DNA of 64,000 nt, taken from Paenibacillus sp. PAMC 26794 (lineage in GTDB: Bacteria; Bacillota; Bacilli; Paenibacillales; Paenibacillaceae). Shown here piece after piece: positions 1 to 8,448 of the stretch. The position numbers and the translations under genes are program-made. How positions within the stretch are numbered: position 1 is the first letter of the stretch; each line of letters starts with the position of its first letter. Below the pieces are notes generated by a model. The model did not search any database. It was not told the origin of the DNA and saw nothing but the letters and a program-made list of their open reading frames with translations. The stretch lies in NCBI RefSeq assembly GCF_000316035.1, contig NZ_ANHX01000011.1:434001-498000 (forward strand), in the 5' to 3' direction.

Positions 1-402
1 ATGGATGGCATGGACAAGTTGTCTGAAACGATGGATGAAGAGTTCACTGGACTCAGCTTCCTGAACCTGGTTGATTTTGATGCCCTGTACGGTCACCGTC
101 GTGATCCGCAAGGTTATGCTCAGGCACTTGAAGACTATGATGCACGGCTGCCAGAGATTTTTGCCAAAATGACCAATGATGACCTGCTGCTGATCACAGC
201 TGACCACGGTAACGATCCAACATACCGCGGTACAGACCATACACGTGAATATGTACCACTGCTTGCCTACTCTCCGCGCTTCAGCGAGGGCAAAAAGCTT
301 GATCTGCGCAGCACATTTGCTGACCTTGGCGCAACCGTAGCAGAGAACTTTGGAGTGAAAATGCCGGAATACGGCACCAGCTTCCTGAAGGATTTGAAAT
401 AA
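1..402 (+). CDS. deoB: Phosphopentomutase, C-terminal part (cut by window edge)
   Basis: The visible 133 residues are the carboxyl end of phosphopentomutase, which interconverts ribose 1-phosphate and ribose 5-phosphate (and the deoxy forms) in nucleoside salvage. It belongs to the alkaline-phosphatase superfamily: the metal-binding motif [18 protein letters not shown] is present near residues 66-83, and the C-terminus reads GTSFL as in DeoB. The true start lies upstream of the window. The gene is followed by deoD and pdp on the same strand, the usual salvage operon, so the identification is firm. Confidence 0.95.
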   Translation: MDGMDKLSETMDEEFTGLSFLNLVDFDALYGHRRDPQGYAQALEDYDARLPEIFAKMTNDDLLLITADHGNDPTYRGTDHTREYVPLLAYSPRFSEGKKLDLRSTFADLGATVAENFGVKMPEYGTSFLKDLK

Positions 403-430
403 GTTTTTCAAAAACTGGATAGGTGAGGTC

Positions 431-450
431 GGAGTAGCTTGGGCTGCTCC
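431..450 (+). other. Intercistronic hairpin between deoB and deoD
   Basis: GGAGTAGC pairs with GCTGCTCC (one G-U) around a short loop. No T-run follows, so this is more likely an mRNA processing or stability hairpin than a terminator. Confidence 0.4.
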
Positions 451-500
451 GGTCCTGCCATCATAATAGACTAATTTGTATAACTGGAGGAGATTCATTC

Positions 501-1208
501 ATGAGTACACATATTGGAGCAAAACCCGGAGATATCGCAGAAACGATCCTTTTGCCAGGAGACCCTTTGCGAGCGAAATATATCGCAGATACGTACCTCG
601 AAGATGTTGTATGTTACAACGAAGTTCGTGGAATGCTCGGTTACACAGGTACATATCAAGGACACCGGATTTCGGTGCAAGGTTCAGGGATGGGAATTCC
701 GTCCTTTGCAATCTATGCTAACGAATTGATCAGCGAATATGGCGTAAAAAACCTGATTCGTGTTGGTACTTGTGGCGGTATGCAGGAGCATGTACGTGTA
801 CGTGACGTCATCCTTGCACAAGCAGCATGTACAGATTCCAGCATGAACAAACACGTATTCGGTGGATATGACTTCTCGCCAATCGCTACGTTCTCCCTGC
901 TGAAAGAAGCATATGACCGTGCAACAGCTAAAGGTATGAAGATTCACGTCGGTAACGTATTCAGCTCCGATTCTTTCTACCGCGATGACCGTTCCGTAAC
1001 CGAGAAGTTGATGAAACACGGTGTACTCGGCGTAGAGATGGAAACAACAGCATTGTACACTATCGCTGCCAAGTTTGGTGTTAACGCACTGACCATCCTG
1101 ACGGTAAGTGACCACTTGCTGACAGGCGAAGAAACATCTGCCGAAGAGCGTCAAAAAACGTTTAACGACATGATGGTAGTTGCCCTGGACACAGCAATCA
1201 CACTGTAA
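501..1208 (+). CDS. deoD: Purine-nucleoside phosphorylase, DeoD type
   Basis: This 235-residue protein has the length and pattern of the hexameric DeoD purine nucleoside phosphorylases, which cleave (deoxy)inosine, guanosine and adenosine with phosphate to give the free base and (deoxy)ribose 1-phosphate. Visible family marks are the N-terminal [25 protein letters not shown] (phosphate-loop region, given by position 2-26), GMGIPS near residues 64-69, the [10 protein letters not shown] segment near 177-186, and SDHLLTGE with the catalytic Asp near 203-210. An AGGAG site precedes the ATG. It sits between deoB and pdp; DeoB uses the pentose phosphate released here. Confidence 0.96.
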   Translation: MSTHIGAKPGDIAETILLPGDPLRAKYIADTYLEDVVCYNEVRGMLGYTGTYQGHRISVQGSGMGIPSFAIYANELISEYGVKNLIRVGTCGGMQEHVRVRDVILAQAACTDSSMNKHVFGGYDFSPIATFSLLKEAYDRATAKGMKIHVGNVFSSDSFYRDDRSVTEKLMKHGVLGVEMETTALYTIAAKFGVNALTILTVSDHLLTGEETSAEERQKTFNDMMVVALDTAITL

Positions 1209-1314
1209 TTGTTGCATTTTATATTCACAATCAATTGATTTTAATCGAAACTTTTGTTTTGGCACGTAGTGAAGGAACCGGAATCGATTCTGAAGAAGCG
1301 AAGCGTTCGCCTTT

Positions 1315-1362
1315 GTCTCCGAGTTTTCTCCATTGCAAATGGATCAAAAAAAACTTGGAGAC
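1315..1362 (+). other. Long hairpin in the deoD-pdp gap
   Basis: GTCTCC-AGTTTT and AAAACT-GGAGAC pair over about 13 bp, with an inner CCAT/ATGG stem. The right arm is followed by ordinary sequence rather than a T-run. The 242-nt gap holds nothing else that I can recognise; it may be an attenuator or RNA-processing site within the operon. Confidence 0.45.
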
Positions 1363-1450
1363 AACAGCGATCAAAAGAACGATCCGGAGCCGGAACGAAT
1401 TAACATCAAAGTGTTCTATACAATCAATACACACACAAGGAGAGATCATC

Positions 1451-2752
1451 ATGAGAATGGTAGACATTATTGCCAAGAAACGCGACGGAAAAGAACTGAC
1501 AACAGCTGAGATTGATTTTGTTGTTCAAGGATACACACAAGGAGAGATCCCGGATTATCAAGTCAGCGCATGGGCGATGGCGGTGTTTTTCAAAGATATG
1601 ACAGACAAAGAACGCGCCGACCTGACGATGTCGATGGTGAACTCCGGTGATACGATCGATCTGTCAGCTATCGAAGGCATCAAAGTAGACAAGCACTCCA
1701 CAGGAGGTGTGGGCGATACAACAACACTGGTACTCGCTCCGCTTGTTGCTGCGCTGGATGTGCCTGTTGCCAAAATGTCCGGACGTGGACTTGGTCACAC
1801 GGGTGGTACAACAGACAAGCTAGACTCCGTTGCAGGCTTCCACGTTGAGCTTGAAAAAGAAGAGTTCATTCGTCTCGTCAACGAACACAAGGTTGCGGTT
1901 ATCGGACAAAGTGGTAACCTTACTCCAGCAGACAAAAAGCTTTATGCACTGCGTGACGTTACAGCTACCGTTAACTCCATTCCACTGATCGCCAGCTCCA
2001 TCATGAGCAAGAAAATTGCAGCAGGTGCAGATGCGATCGTATTGGATGTTAAAACGGGTGCTGGTGCATTCATGAAAACAACGGAAGATGCTAAAGAATT
2101 GGCACATGCCATGGTAAGCATCGGTAACAATGTTGGCCGTAAAACGATGGCTGTTATCTCCGATATGTCCCAACCACTGGGTCTGGCAATCGGTAACGCG
2201 CTTGAAGTGAAAGAAGCCATCCTCACCCTGCAAGGTAAAGGTCCGAAAGATCTGGAAGAACTGTGTCTGGCACTTGGACGTCAGATGGTATTCCTTGCTG
2301 GCAAGGCAGATTCCTTGGAGCATGCTGAGGAGAAATTGAAAGAAGTCATCCAGAACGGTAAAGCACTGGAGAAATTCAAAGATTTCCTGGCAAACCAAGG
2401 CGGAGACGCTTCGGTTGTGGATCATCCAGATCGTTTGCCACAAGCACAATACCTGGTTGAAGTACCAGCAGACAAAGACGGCTATGTTGCTGGAATCGTC
2501 GCTGACGAAATCGGAACGGCAGCAATGCTGCTCGGCGCAGGCCGTGCAACAAAAGAGTCCGAGATCGATCTCGCGGTTGGTCTGATGCTGAACAAAAAAG
2601 TCGGTGACCCAGTCAAAGCGGGTGAGTCCCTCGTAACGATCCATGCCAATCGTGAAGACGTAGCAGATGTCATCACGAAGATCAAAGAAAACATTACGAT
2701 TGCGGATCATGCCGATGCGCCTGTATTGGTTCATGACATCGTAACAGAATAA
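1451..2752 (+). CDS. pdp: Pyrimidine-nucleoside phosphorylase
   Basis: The protein is 433 residues from the ATG at 1451, which follows AAGGAGAGATCATC. Upstream in-frame residues have no homology and no ribosome site. It phosphorolyses uridine, thymidine and deoxyuridine to the base plus (deoxy)ribose 1-phosphate. Family features are the N-terminal [13 protein letters not shown], the thymidine phosphorylase signature KHSTGGVGD followed by [13 protein letters not shown] (phosphate binding, about residues 81-122), the K-rich GAGAFM loop, and a C-terminal PYNP domain. Length and motifs agree with Bacillus Pdp. It is the last gene of the deoB-deoD-pdp salvage operon and is followed by a clear terminator. 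Confidence 0.96.
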   Translation: MRMVDIIAKKRDGKELTTAEIDFVVQGYTQGEIPDYQVSAWAMAVFFKDMTDKERADLTMSMVNSGDTIDLSAIEGIKVDKHSTGGVGDTTTLVLAPLVAALDVPVAKMSGRGLGHTGGTTDKLDSVAGFHVELEKEEFIRLVNEHKVAVIGQSGNLTPADKKLYALRDVTATVNSIPLIASSIMSKKIAAGADAIVLDVKTGAGAFMKTTEDAKELAHAMVSIGNNVGRKTMAVISDMSQPLGLAIGNALEVKEAILTLQGKGPKDLEELCLALGRQMVFLAGKADSLEHAEEKLKEVIQNGKALEKFKDFLANQGGDASVVDHPDRLPQAQYLVEVPADKDGYVAGIVADEIGTAAMLLGAGRATKESEIDLAVGLMLNKKVGDPVKAGESLVTIHANREDVADVITKIKENITIADHADAPVLVHDIVTE

Positions 2753-2799
2753 TACAATCCGAGCAGACGAGATGTAATCTCATGTCTGACTGAACATGA

Positions 2800-2840
2800 A
2801 AGCCCCAAAGCGATGTAATCCATAGTTTTGGGGCTTTTTG
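2800..2840 (+). terminator. Rho-independent terminator after pdp
   Basis: AGCCCCAAA pairs with TTTGGGGCT across a 16-nt loop and is followed by a run of T. It ends the salvage operon and separates it from the convergent ycgQ-like gene. Confidence 0.85.
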
Positions 2841-2871
2841 TCGTTGAAGCGTACGCTGTTAGTATTAGCGA

Positions 2872-3855
2872 TTAATTGCTCTTTATTTGCTCATACGCCA
2901 TCACCGAATCGGCACTTGTGTAAATATAAGGCGTGGATGGCTCAGATACAGGTGTCACCTTTGTGGCGCGAATTTCAATCGTATCCTTACCGTTCACCTG
3001 TGCTGAACCGATGCTGCCATCGATTTGCACCCAACTGTCTGTAGGGAAGCTATCCGCTTCTGGGATGTGAATCATCACGCCGAAGGGAGCCGCATCCGCG
3101 GGGCAGCACATGACGAGAAATCGTCCCAGTGCAAAATGTGATTCATGATCCATGCTTTTGTCACGATAGACGAATCCGGTTAACGAGATATCTTTGCCTA
3201 CAAATTGTCGCTGGAACATATCAATCGTGCCGAGAGTTTCAGAGAAGATCTCGGGATAGACTCGGATAATCTGTTCTGCATACAACTTCTCCGCCAGTTC
3301 AGCGAATTCGCGGCTGTACTCGTCGGGGGGAATGAATTGTACTTTGGTGGCCGATGCAGGCTGAACGGTCGTTAGTTTTTGTGTGAGATCTTGTACATTC
3401 AATTGCATTGCCGGATCAGGTAAAGGTTCTTTTCGACGAATCTCGGGAGGGGCATAGGTGAGAGACATCCCTTTCTGACTGGCCATGGAGCTGCCGAGAG
3501 CCCGATCAGGTAACAGAAATCCCAGCAACAAGGGTATGGCAATCAGACCATATACCATTGAACTGCGTAGGAATCCGGAAGGTGGTGGATGCTCACAGTC
3601 GCAATGAACCTCGTTTCTACCGAACAATCCATGCCATGCCATGATAACGGCAATAAACAATAAGGGAACAGGACAGCATAATAGCAGTTTTTGCATGGTA
3701 GGAGCCAAATAATAATGAAGCGAATCGCTTGAATTCAAGTGAATAATGTATACCGCAAGACCTCCTATCCAGACCGTACGGATCAAATTATGCCATTGGA
3801 TGACGTGTGACCTTGGAACAGGAGGCTTGGTCATCGTATAGATAGTGTGGTTCAT
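2872..3855 (-). CDS. ycgQ: TIGR03943/DUF1980 family membrane protein (YcgQ-like)
   Basis: This 327-residue protein has two hydrophobic segments in the first 60 residues, a further one near 95-115, and a large polar C-terminal domain. The C-terminal half contains the conserved pattern of the family (about residues 190-320: a GYVY-like strand, MCCPADA with paired Cys, then a WVQIDGSI strand). Members are always partners of an UPF0718/DUF318 permease, and here that permease gene lies 84 nt upstream on the same strand. Function is not proven in the family; a metal or thiol-related transport role is guessed from gene neighbourhoods. The neighbouring zinc genes make a link to metal homeostasis attractive, but that is inference. 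The start has a GAGGTGATG ribosome site. Confidence 0.8.
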   Translation of the reverse strand: MNHTIYTMTKPPVPRSHVIQWHNLIRTVWIGGLAVYIIHLNSSDSLHYYLAPTMQKLLLCCPVPLLFIAVIMAWHGLFGRNEVHCDCEHPPPSGFLRSSMVYGLIAIPLLLGFLLPDRALGSSMASQKGMSLTYAPPEIRRKEPLPDPAMQLNVQDLTQKLTTVQPASATKVQFIPPDEYSREFAELAEKLYAEQIIRVYPEIFSETLGTIDMFQRQFVGKDISLTGFVYRDKSMDHESHFALGRFLVMCCPADAAPFGVMIHIPEADSFPTDSWVQIDGSIGSAQVNGKDTIEIRATKVTPVSEPSTPYIYTSADSVMAYEQIKSN

Positions 3856-3939
3856 ATAACATCACCTCATTTCTATTCATAGTTAGTATGAAAGTTCATG
3901 TGATTAACCATTCAGGCCATGAAGTATGTTGCTCAACCT

Positions 3940-4980
3940 TTATACCAGTAGGTTAATCAACCACGAGCCGGCGAAGACGAGTGTGATAATGGCTAGACTT
4001 AGACCAATAACAAACCGGGTACGGAAGGTGGAGAGCAGCATCAGGGTGCTTTTGAAATCCAGCATCGGACCAAGCACAAGGAAGGATACCAGCGGCCCTA
4101 GTGCAAACGTGTGTGAGAACGCAGAAGCCACAAAAGCATCGGACGTGGAGCAGAGAGACAGTACATAAGCAAAGCCCATCATGAACACGTAAGAGGCAAC
4201 AGGACCATTACCAAGTGAGATCAGATCGCTGCGACTAATGAATGTTTGGATGCAGGCTGTAATCAGGGCACCGATCACCAGATATTTGCTCATATCGACA
4301 AATTCATCTCCGGCGTGAATGAAGAAGCTACGCCAGTTTTTCACATGGTTGTGATCAGGAGCATTTGCGTGTGCATGAACATGAGGTTGCGCCATTTTAA
4401 ATCCAGGATGTGTCTTGACCTCTGTCACTGCGACTTTTGGCATCCAAAGGGGATTTCGACGAACAAACACATACACGAGCATACCTATGGAAGCTGCTAC
4501 AGCAAAGGCCAGTCCCATGCGGGCAATGGTAATCTCAGGATGGGAGGGAAAGGCAAGCAAGGTTGCCGTAAATACGATGGGATTGACTACGGGACCACTC
4601 AGGATGAACGTCACTGCAATATAGGCTGGCATGCCTTTGTGCATCAACCGTCTTACTACCGGGACCATGCCACATTCACAGATTGTAAAAATAATACCAA
4701 GCAGTCCCGCGACTAGCACACCGCCGATCGGATTCTTGGGCGTGAGTTTACGGACCATTTCTTCGGATACAAACCACTGCATGAGCGAGGACAATAACAC
4801 ACCCATGAGCAGAAAAGGTGCGGCTTCAAGAAAGATACCTATGAATACGGTTTTCATATTTTGCAAAGCTTCACTGTTCCATGCTTCCTTCAAGTCTGGA
4901 GCCATTGTGATCAACACGGGAACAAGAAATGCACAAGGGATCAGGAAGGACAGGAGCTTCAGATTGGCTGCCATTTTCAT
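3940..4980 (-). CDS. ycgR: UPF0718/DUF318 permease (YcgR-like)
   Basis: From the ATG at 4980, which has GGAGG nine bases upstream, the product is 346 residues. The longer frame to 5106 has no ribosome site. It is an integral membrane permease with about eight hydrophobic segments, and shows the family signature CECGMVPVVRRL near residues 100-111 followed by the PAYIAVTFILSGPVVNPI segment. A central His-rich stretch (HVHAHANAPDHNH, about 218-230) could bind metal. It is co-transcribed with the TIGR03943 partner downstream. The substrate is unknown; the His-rich loop and the adjacent zinc genes suggest a divalent metal, which is inference. Confidence 0.82.
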   Translation of the reverse strand: MKMAANLKLLSFLIPCAFLVPVLITMAPDLKEAWNSEALQNMKTVFIGIFLEAAPFLLMGVLLSSLMQWFVSEEMVRKLTPKNPIGGVLVAGLLGIIFTICECGMVPVVRRLMHKGMPAYIAVTFILSGPVVNPIVFTATLLAFPSHPEITIARMGLAFAVAASIGMLVYVFVRRNPLWMPKVAVTEVKTHPGFKMAQPHVHAHANAPDHNHVKNWRSFFIHAGDEFVDMSKYLVIGALITACIQTFISRSDLISLGNGPVASYVFMMGFAYVLSLCSTSDAFVASAFSHTFALGPLVSFLVLGPMLDFKSTLMLLSTFRTRFVIGLSLAIITLVFAGSWLINLLV

Positions 4981-5040
4981 GAAACAGACCTCCACAACTA
5001 GGACTTTGCTAAAATATATGCTTGTACGTGCGGCAACATA

Positions 5041-5298
5041 CCGAAGCAGCTTGCACCAGCAGGAATATGGGTAGGTGCGATGAATGAGGAGGAAAGGCAA
5101 CTTCATTTTGGCGACACGCTGCCCAGCATACCGGACTGGGATGATGAGTGGGGTGACCGGGTGACGAAATTGGTATTTATCGGTATTGACATGGACCGGG
5201 CTGAGATTGAACGTACATTGGATGAGACTTTTCTTACGGAGGAGGAGATGCGGATGAACTGGCGTGAACTGAAAGATCCTTTTCCAGCGTGGAGATGA
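5041..5298 (+). pseudogene. CobW/ZagA-type (COG0523) GTPase, C-terminal fragment only
   Basis: The frame encodes about 85 residues that match only the C-terminal domain of COG0523 G3E GTPases: LAPAGIW, then VFIGIDMD, then LTEEEMRMNW and a terminal DPFPAW. The homology begins upstream of the only ATG (5080), which lacks a good ribosome site, and the roughly 300-residue GTPase domain with its GxxGxGKT and CxCC motifs is absent. I therefore read it as the tail of a deleted gene. B. subtilis YciC/ZagA is a Zur-controlled zinc chaperone of this family, consistent with the surrounding zinc genes. Confidence 0.7.
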
Positions 5299-5302
5299 CA
5301 GT

Positions 5303-5343
5303 TAAATAAAAAAATCTTCAAGTGCACGTATGCACCTGAAGAT
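5303..5343 (-). terminator. Terminator of the stalk-domain protein gene
   Basis: ATCTTCA-GTGCA pairs with TGCAC-TGAAGAT (one wobble). On the minus strand it is followed by a run of T. It lies 25 nt past the stop of the minus-strand gene. Confidence 0.8.
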
Positions 5344-5367
5344 AAAGATAGTACTGTTTAAAGCATC

Positions 5368-6231
5368 TTAGTTAAAGTACAAATCACCGAGATAAAAATC
5401 GCCGTTGCCGTCTTTTTGTGGACTAAACACAAACGAAAGGTTCACTCCAAAGGAACCCGTCCATCCTTGAGGATAATAAACAGCTTTGTAGCTTTTACTT
5501 ATTTTAGTTTTGTCATTCATTGAAATAACTTTAAAATCAGCTGATTTGATGTTAATCAATTGATCCGCATATTTAGTCAATGTTTTTTTATCATTTGCTG
5601 CAATTAGACCTTTGACTTTGGTCTTGAATTTATCTTTTTGATATTGTTTGCCACGATCAAAGAAGTCGATCTCAGCATTTTCAATAACTTTAGCATCTAT
5701 GTATTTATCAAATTCACTAGTGCTACCTGTTTTAAGTGCTTTACCATACATTTTGATCAGTGTTAAAGATTCTTTCTGCAATTTGACTATCATCTGAGCG
5801 TCAGTTCCAGTCATCTTGATTGAGCCTGAATTAGAAGTACTTGAGTTACTTGAACTACTTGGTTTACTTGAATCTTCAGAACCTTTGGTACCTGTACTGT
5901 TGTTATTACTACTCGAACTGCTTGACTTACCGCTACCTGAATTAGTGATACTTACAACTTTGTTGCTAACATTCAGAGATACGTTGGCTCCGAGTGCTTC
6001 TGCTGTGGTACTTACAGGCAAGTATACATCACCGTCATATACCAGTGCATTCAGTTTGTCTCCAGCTTCATTCTTGGGTGTCCAAGACAGACCGTTTACT
6101 TTAAAGCTAATGTTGCTGTCGAGTGCTGCTTCAATATCTTGAATTCCGTTTGAAGCTGCTACACCCAGGGCACCGAAAGCCAAACTGCATGCTACCAATG
6201 ACCCAATAAAAGTTGATTTTTTGATCTTCAT
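5368..6231 (-). CDS. Secreted stalk-domain protein (copper amine oxidase N-like) with Ser-rich linker
   Basis: The product is 287 residues. It begins with a Sec signal peptide (KIKK, hydrophobic core, Ala-rich cleavage region near residue 27). Residues about 40-95 look like the small stalk domain found in copper amine oxidases and many Paenibacillus surface proteins, with a DGDVYLPVSTTAEALGANV core. Residues 98-140 are a Ser/Asn/Thr-rich linker of low complexity, and the last 145 residues form a separate helix-rich domain of unknown type. It is probably exported to the wall or medium. It stands alone between its own terminator and the Zur-box region, and may have been inserted into the zinc locus. 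Confidence 0.75.
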   Translation of the reverse strand: MKIKKSTFIGSLVACSLAFGALGVAASNGIQDIEAALDSNISFKVNGLSWTPKNEAGDKLNALVYDGDVYLPVSTTAEALGANVSLNVSNKVVSITNSGSGKSSSSSSNNNSTGTKGSEDSSKPSSSSNSSTSNSGSIKMTGTDAQMIVKLQKESLTLIKMYGKALKTGSTSEFDKYIDAKVIENAEIDFFDRGKQYQKDKFKTKVKGLIAANDKKTLTKYADQLINIKSADFKVISMNDKTKISKSYKAVYYPQGWTGSFGVNLSFVFSPQKDGNGDFYLGDLYFN

Positions 6232-6362
6232 CTAGTTCCTCCGTAGGTAAAGTATAATGCTACCAAAGCAGTATATCATATGAAATTATATTGTGCATAC
6301 AAAATTTTACTGTAGCAGATATGAAGTTGACAAAATAAAGATCATAGTCTAATATCATTAAA

Positions 6363-6377
6363 TAGTAATAATTACGA
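6363..6377 (+). promoter_or_regulatory. Zur box 1
   Basis: TAGTAATAATTACGA differs by one base from the Bacillus Zur consensus TCGTAATNATTACGA in its left arm and is perfect in the right arm. It sits just upstream of a strong but orphan ribosome site. Confidence 0.7.
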
Positions 6378-6386
6378 TTAAACAAG

Positions 6387-6429
6387 AGGAGGCAACCACG
6401 AAACACGCTAAATTTTTTTGTTCATTTTA
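6387..6429 (+). pseudogene. Orphan ribosome site and leader: possible remnant of a znuA start
   Basis: AGAGGAGG is followed, at exactly the right spacing, by ACG instead of ATG. The frame then reads T-K-H-A-K-F-F-C-S-F-stop, resembling the beginning of a signal peptide. It lies between two Zur boxes, where a zinc-binding lipoprotein gene would be expected. Either a znuA gene has been deleted down to its first ten codons with a mutated start, or this is a leader without function. The reading is tentative. Confidence 0.35.
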
Positions 6430-6431
6430 AA

Positions 6432-6446
6432 TCGTAATATTTACGA
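6432..6446 (+). promoter_or_regulatory. Zur box 2, upstream of znuC
   Basis: TCGTAATATTTACGA matches the Zur consensus TCGTAATNATTACGA at all but one position and lies 15 nt before the znuC start, overlapping its leader. It predicts repression of znuC by Zur when zinc is plentiful. Confidence 0.78.
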
Positions 6447-6460
6447 AAAGAGGGAATGGC

Positions 6461-7168
6461 ATGATATTATCTTCCATGCGTGATGTTGTATTTGGATATG
6501 GCAAAGAGCCTGTCATTGATCAACTGTCGCTGGATATCCATGTGGGAGAGTTCATAGGCATCACAGGTCCCAATGGTTCTGCCAAAACGACCCTGTTAAA
6601 GCTGCTACTAGGGCTATTGAAGCCCTGGAGCGGCACGATACATATGAATCCGCAGTTGAAACGTGGGAACAAGTCCAATATCGGTTATGTGCCCCAGCAG
6701 GTGGCATCGTTTAATAGTGGATTTCCCAGCACGGTGAATGAGCTGGTCCGGTCCGGGTGTTACACCAGGCTCGGATTATTCCGCAGATTCACAGCAGAGC
6801 AGGATGCCATCGTTGAACGCAGTCTGCGTGAAGTTGGCATGTGGGAATATCGGAATACACGAGTCGGTGAGCTGTCTGGTGGACAGAAGCAGCGGATCTG
6901 TATTGCAAGAGCTATGGCTGCGCAACCGCAGGTTCTGGTACTGGATGAGCCGACAACGGGAATGGACCGCCACAGCCGTGAAGGATTTTACAATCTGATG
7001 CGCCACTATGCTGATGTTCATGGGATAACTATTATTATGGTTACTCATGGACTGGAAGAGATGGGAGATCGATTGGACCGAACGATTATTCTGGAGCGGC
7101 AAGAAAGTGAGGAATGGCAGTGTTTGAGTACGAATTCATGCAACGTGCCTTCTGGGCAGGTGGACTGA
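6461..7168 (+). CDS. znuC: Zinc ABC transporter ATP-binding protein
   Basis: This 235-residue ATPase energises high-affinity zinc uptake. Walker A is GPNGSAKTT (residues about 37-45; the usual GSGKST is GSAKTT), the Q-loop is YVPQQ, the signature LSGGQKQR is near 142, Walker B is VLVLDEPT near 164, and the switch His is in MVTHG. Length agrees with ZnuC/AdcC. It is preceded by a Zur box and overlaps the next ORF by 55 nt. The last 15 or so residues look out of register with ZnuC proteins, which fits their overlap with the next gene. Because the permease downstream is truncated, this ATPase may lack its normal partner. Confidence 0.88.
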   Translation: MILSSMRDVVFGYGKEPVIDQLSLDIHVGEFIGITGPNGSAKTTLLKLLLGLLKPWSGTIHMNPQLKRGNKSNIGYVPQQVASFNSGFPSTVNELVRSGCYTRLGLFRRFTAEQDAIVERSLREVGMWEYRNTRVGELSGGQKQRICIARAMAAQPQVLVLDEPTTGMDRHSREGFYNLMRHYADVHGITIIMVTHGLEEMGDRLDRTIILERQESEEWQCLSTNSCNVPSGQVD

Positions 7169-7746
7169 TTGGAGTCATCGCTCCAATTCTGGGTGTCTAT
7201 CTGATGCTCAGGCGGCAGGTCCTTATGGCGGACACGTTATCCCATGTCTCACTGGCAGGGGTTGATCTCGGTTCGGTCATGAATCTTAACCCGGTGATCT
7301 GCGGATTCACGATTGCAATTATCGGTGCATTACTGGTTGAACAACTGCGGCGAAGTTACCGAACCTACAGCGAGGTACCTGTGGCGATCATCATGACTTC
7401 GGGATTGGCTCTTGCTGTGGTGTTGATGAGTCTCAAAACCAATCTGTCCAAGACATTCAGCTCATACTTATTCGGATCTATTGTTGCAGTTAGCGATATG
7501 CAGTTGTGGATGATGGCGGGAGTATGTGTCATTGATTTTGCAAAAGAGCATCAGGTGAAGATCATTTTTTTCGAAACACTGGTTTCATCCAAAGTGTCTG
7601 AGACAATCGCAAGTGAAGTGGGGGCCAAGACGGCTGTATTGAATCCGATTGAGGGACTCACCGAGGAAGAAATTGCGGCGGGAATGGACTACATTAGCGT
7701 GATGAGACAGAATCTGGAGGCTCTGAAACTGGCACTAAACGAATAA
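7114..7746 (+). pseudogene. znuB'-'znuA: Chimeric ORF: N-terminal half of ZnuB permease fused to C-terminus of ZnuA
   Basis: Residues 1 to about 137 are the amino half of a ZnuB/AdcB zinc permease, with hydrophobic segments and the LMLRRQVLMADTLSHVSLAGV motif. From about residue 138 the sequence changes abruptly to the carboxyl end of a ZnuA/AdcA zinc-binding protein (DFAKEHQVKIIFFETLVS, then a NPIEGLT and DYISVMRQNL ending). The frame stays open across the junction near nt 7525. ZnuB normally has about 270 residues with 8-9 membrane segments and ZnuA about 310, so neither activity should survive. The likely cause is a deletion joining adjacent znuB and znuA genes. Confidence 0.85.
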
Positions 7747-7801
7747 TTAAAAATCAGTTTGATGCCTGTCACCGAAAAAGGTACAATAATACAACATGCT
7801 G

Positions 7802-7830
7802 AGGAATGGATCGCCATTCCTTTGCCTTTT
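7802..7830 (+). terminator. Terminator after znuC-znuB'-'znuA
   Basis: AGGAATGG pairs with CCATTCCT around ATCG, followed by TTGCCTTTTT. It closes the zinc operon. Confidence 0.65.
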
Positions 7831-7839
7831 TGCAAAGCA

Positions 7840-7866
7840 GAGAGCACAGTGATGTGCTCTCTCTTT
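7840..7866 (+). terminator. Second hairpin downstream of the zinc operon
   Basis: AGAGCACA pairs with TGTGCTCT around GTGA, followed by CTCTTTG. It stands just after the previous hairpin and may add to termination. Confidence 0.5.
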
Positions 7867-7911
7867 GTTGAATAAGGTGACCGGATCAAGGAGAACAGGA
7901 GGACGCATTGC

Positions 7912-8394
7912 ATGAATTTAAATGAGGAACATGAAGTGCTGTTAAGTGAACAGCCTGCCCATCTGTGGAGACGGCGTAAGCTGGAGCTGATGCACTGGAC
8001 GGAACGTGATAAACATACAGTATCCGCGAAGAAAACAGAGATTTGGAACGGTGTTGAAGTTGATGCCGAGCTTGTGAAGGCATTGTCCATACTTCAGAGT
8101 GAGGGCGTGAGGACGGAATTTTCATGTGCAGGGGTGAGTCCGCTTGATGAACCTGTCGATCATTCCCTTTATGCTTATGTTACCCTGATACAAAGTGAGG
8201 TAGCAGATCAATTCGTGCACTATGCCCTCCGTCGGATGCGGAATCGACTGCTCGTTACGCTAGAGGCCGAAAAGGGCCGCTATGATCTATCTTCTTTTTT
8301 CATTGGACACAATCGGAGCTTCTGCTGGTGGATGGAGCACTGTGCCTTACAGTTTGGAAGCCGAAACGAATCGAGTGAAAAAAGCGTAGTATAA
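7912..8394 (+). CDS. Conserved hypothetical protein, cytosolic
   Basis: The product is 160 residues with no signal peptide or membrane segment; I do not recognise the family by name. It has a charged N-terminal helix (residues 1-35), a central region with VEVDAELVKALSILQSEGVRTEFSC given by position 45-72, a TRP-rich patch FCWWMEHC near 138-145, and four Cys in all. The pattern of a helix followed by a sheet suggests a small folded domain. An AGGAGG site sits eight bases before the ATG. It has the same direction as the peptidase gene 55 nt downstream, so they may be co-expressed. Confidence 0.6.
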   Translation: MNLNEEHEVLLSEQPAHLWRRRKLELMHWTERDKHTVSAKKTEIWNGVEVDAELVKALSILQSEGVRTEFSCAGVSPLDEPVDHSLYAYVTLIQSEVADQFVHYALRRMRNRLLVTLEAEKGRYDLSSFFIGHNRSFCWWMEHCALQFGSRNESSEKSVV

Positions 8395-8448
8395 AGGATA
8401 GGCTTGTTTACTTGATTGTTTACTTGAAGGTAAAGGAGGTATACACGA

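Noticed and set aside
684..1265. Long minus-strand frame opposite deoD
   Set aside because: It is the mirror of deoD; Cys-rich composition and no ribosome site.
1820..2734. 304-codon minus-strand frame opposite pdp
   Set aside because: Shadow of pdp, which has full-length homology on the other strand.
4246..4716. Plus-strand frame inside the YcgR-like permease gene
   Set aside because: Shadow frame; composition rich in His, Cys and Trp, and no start signal.
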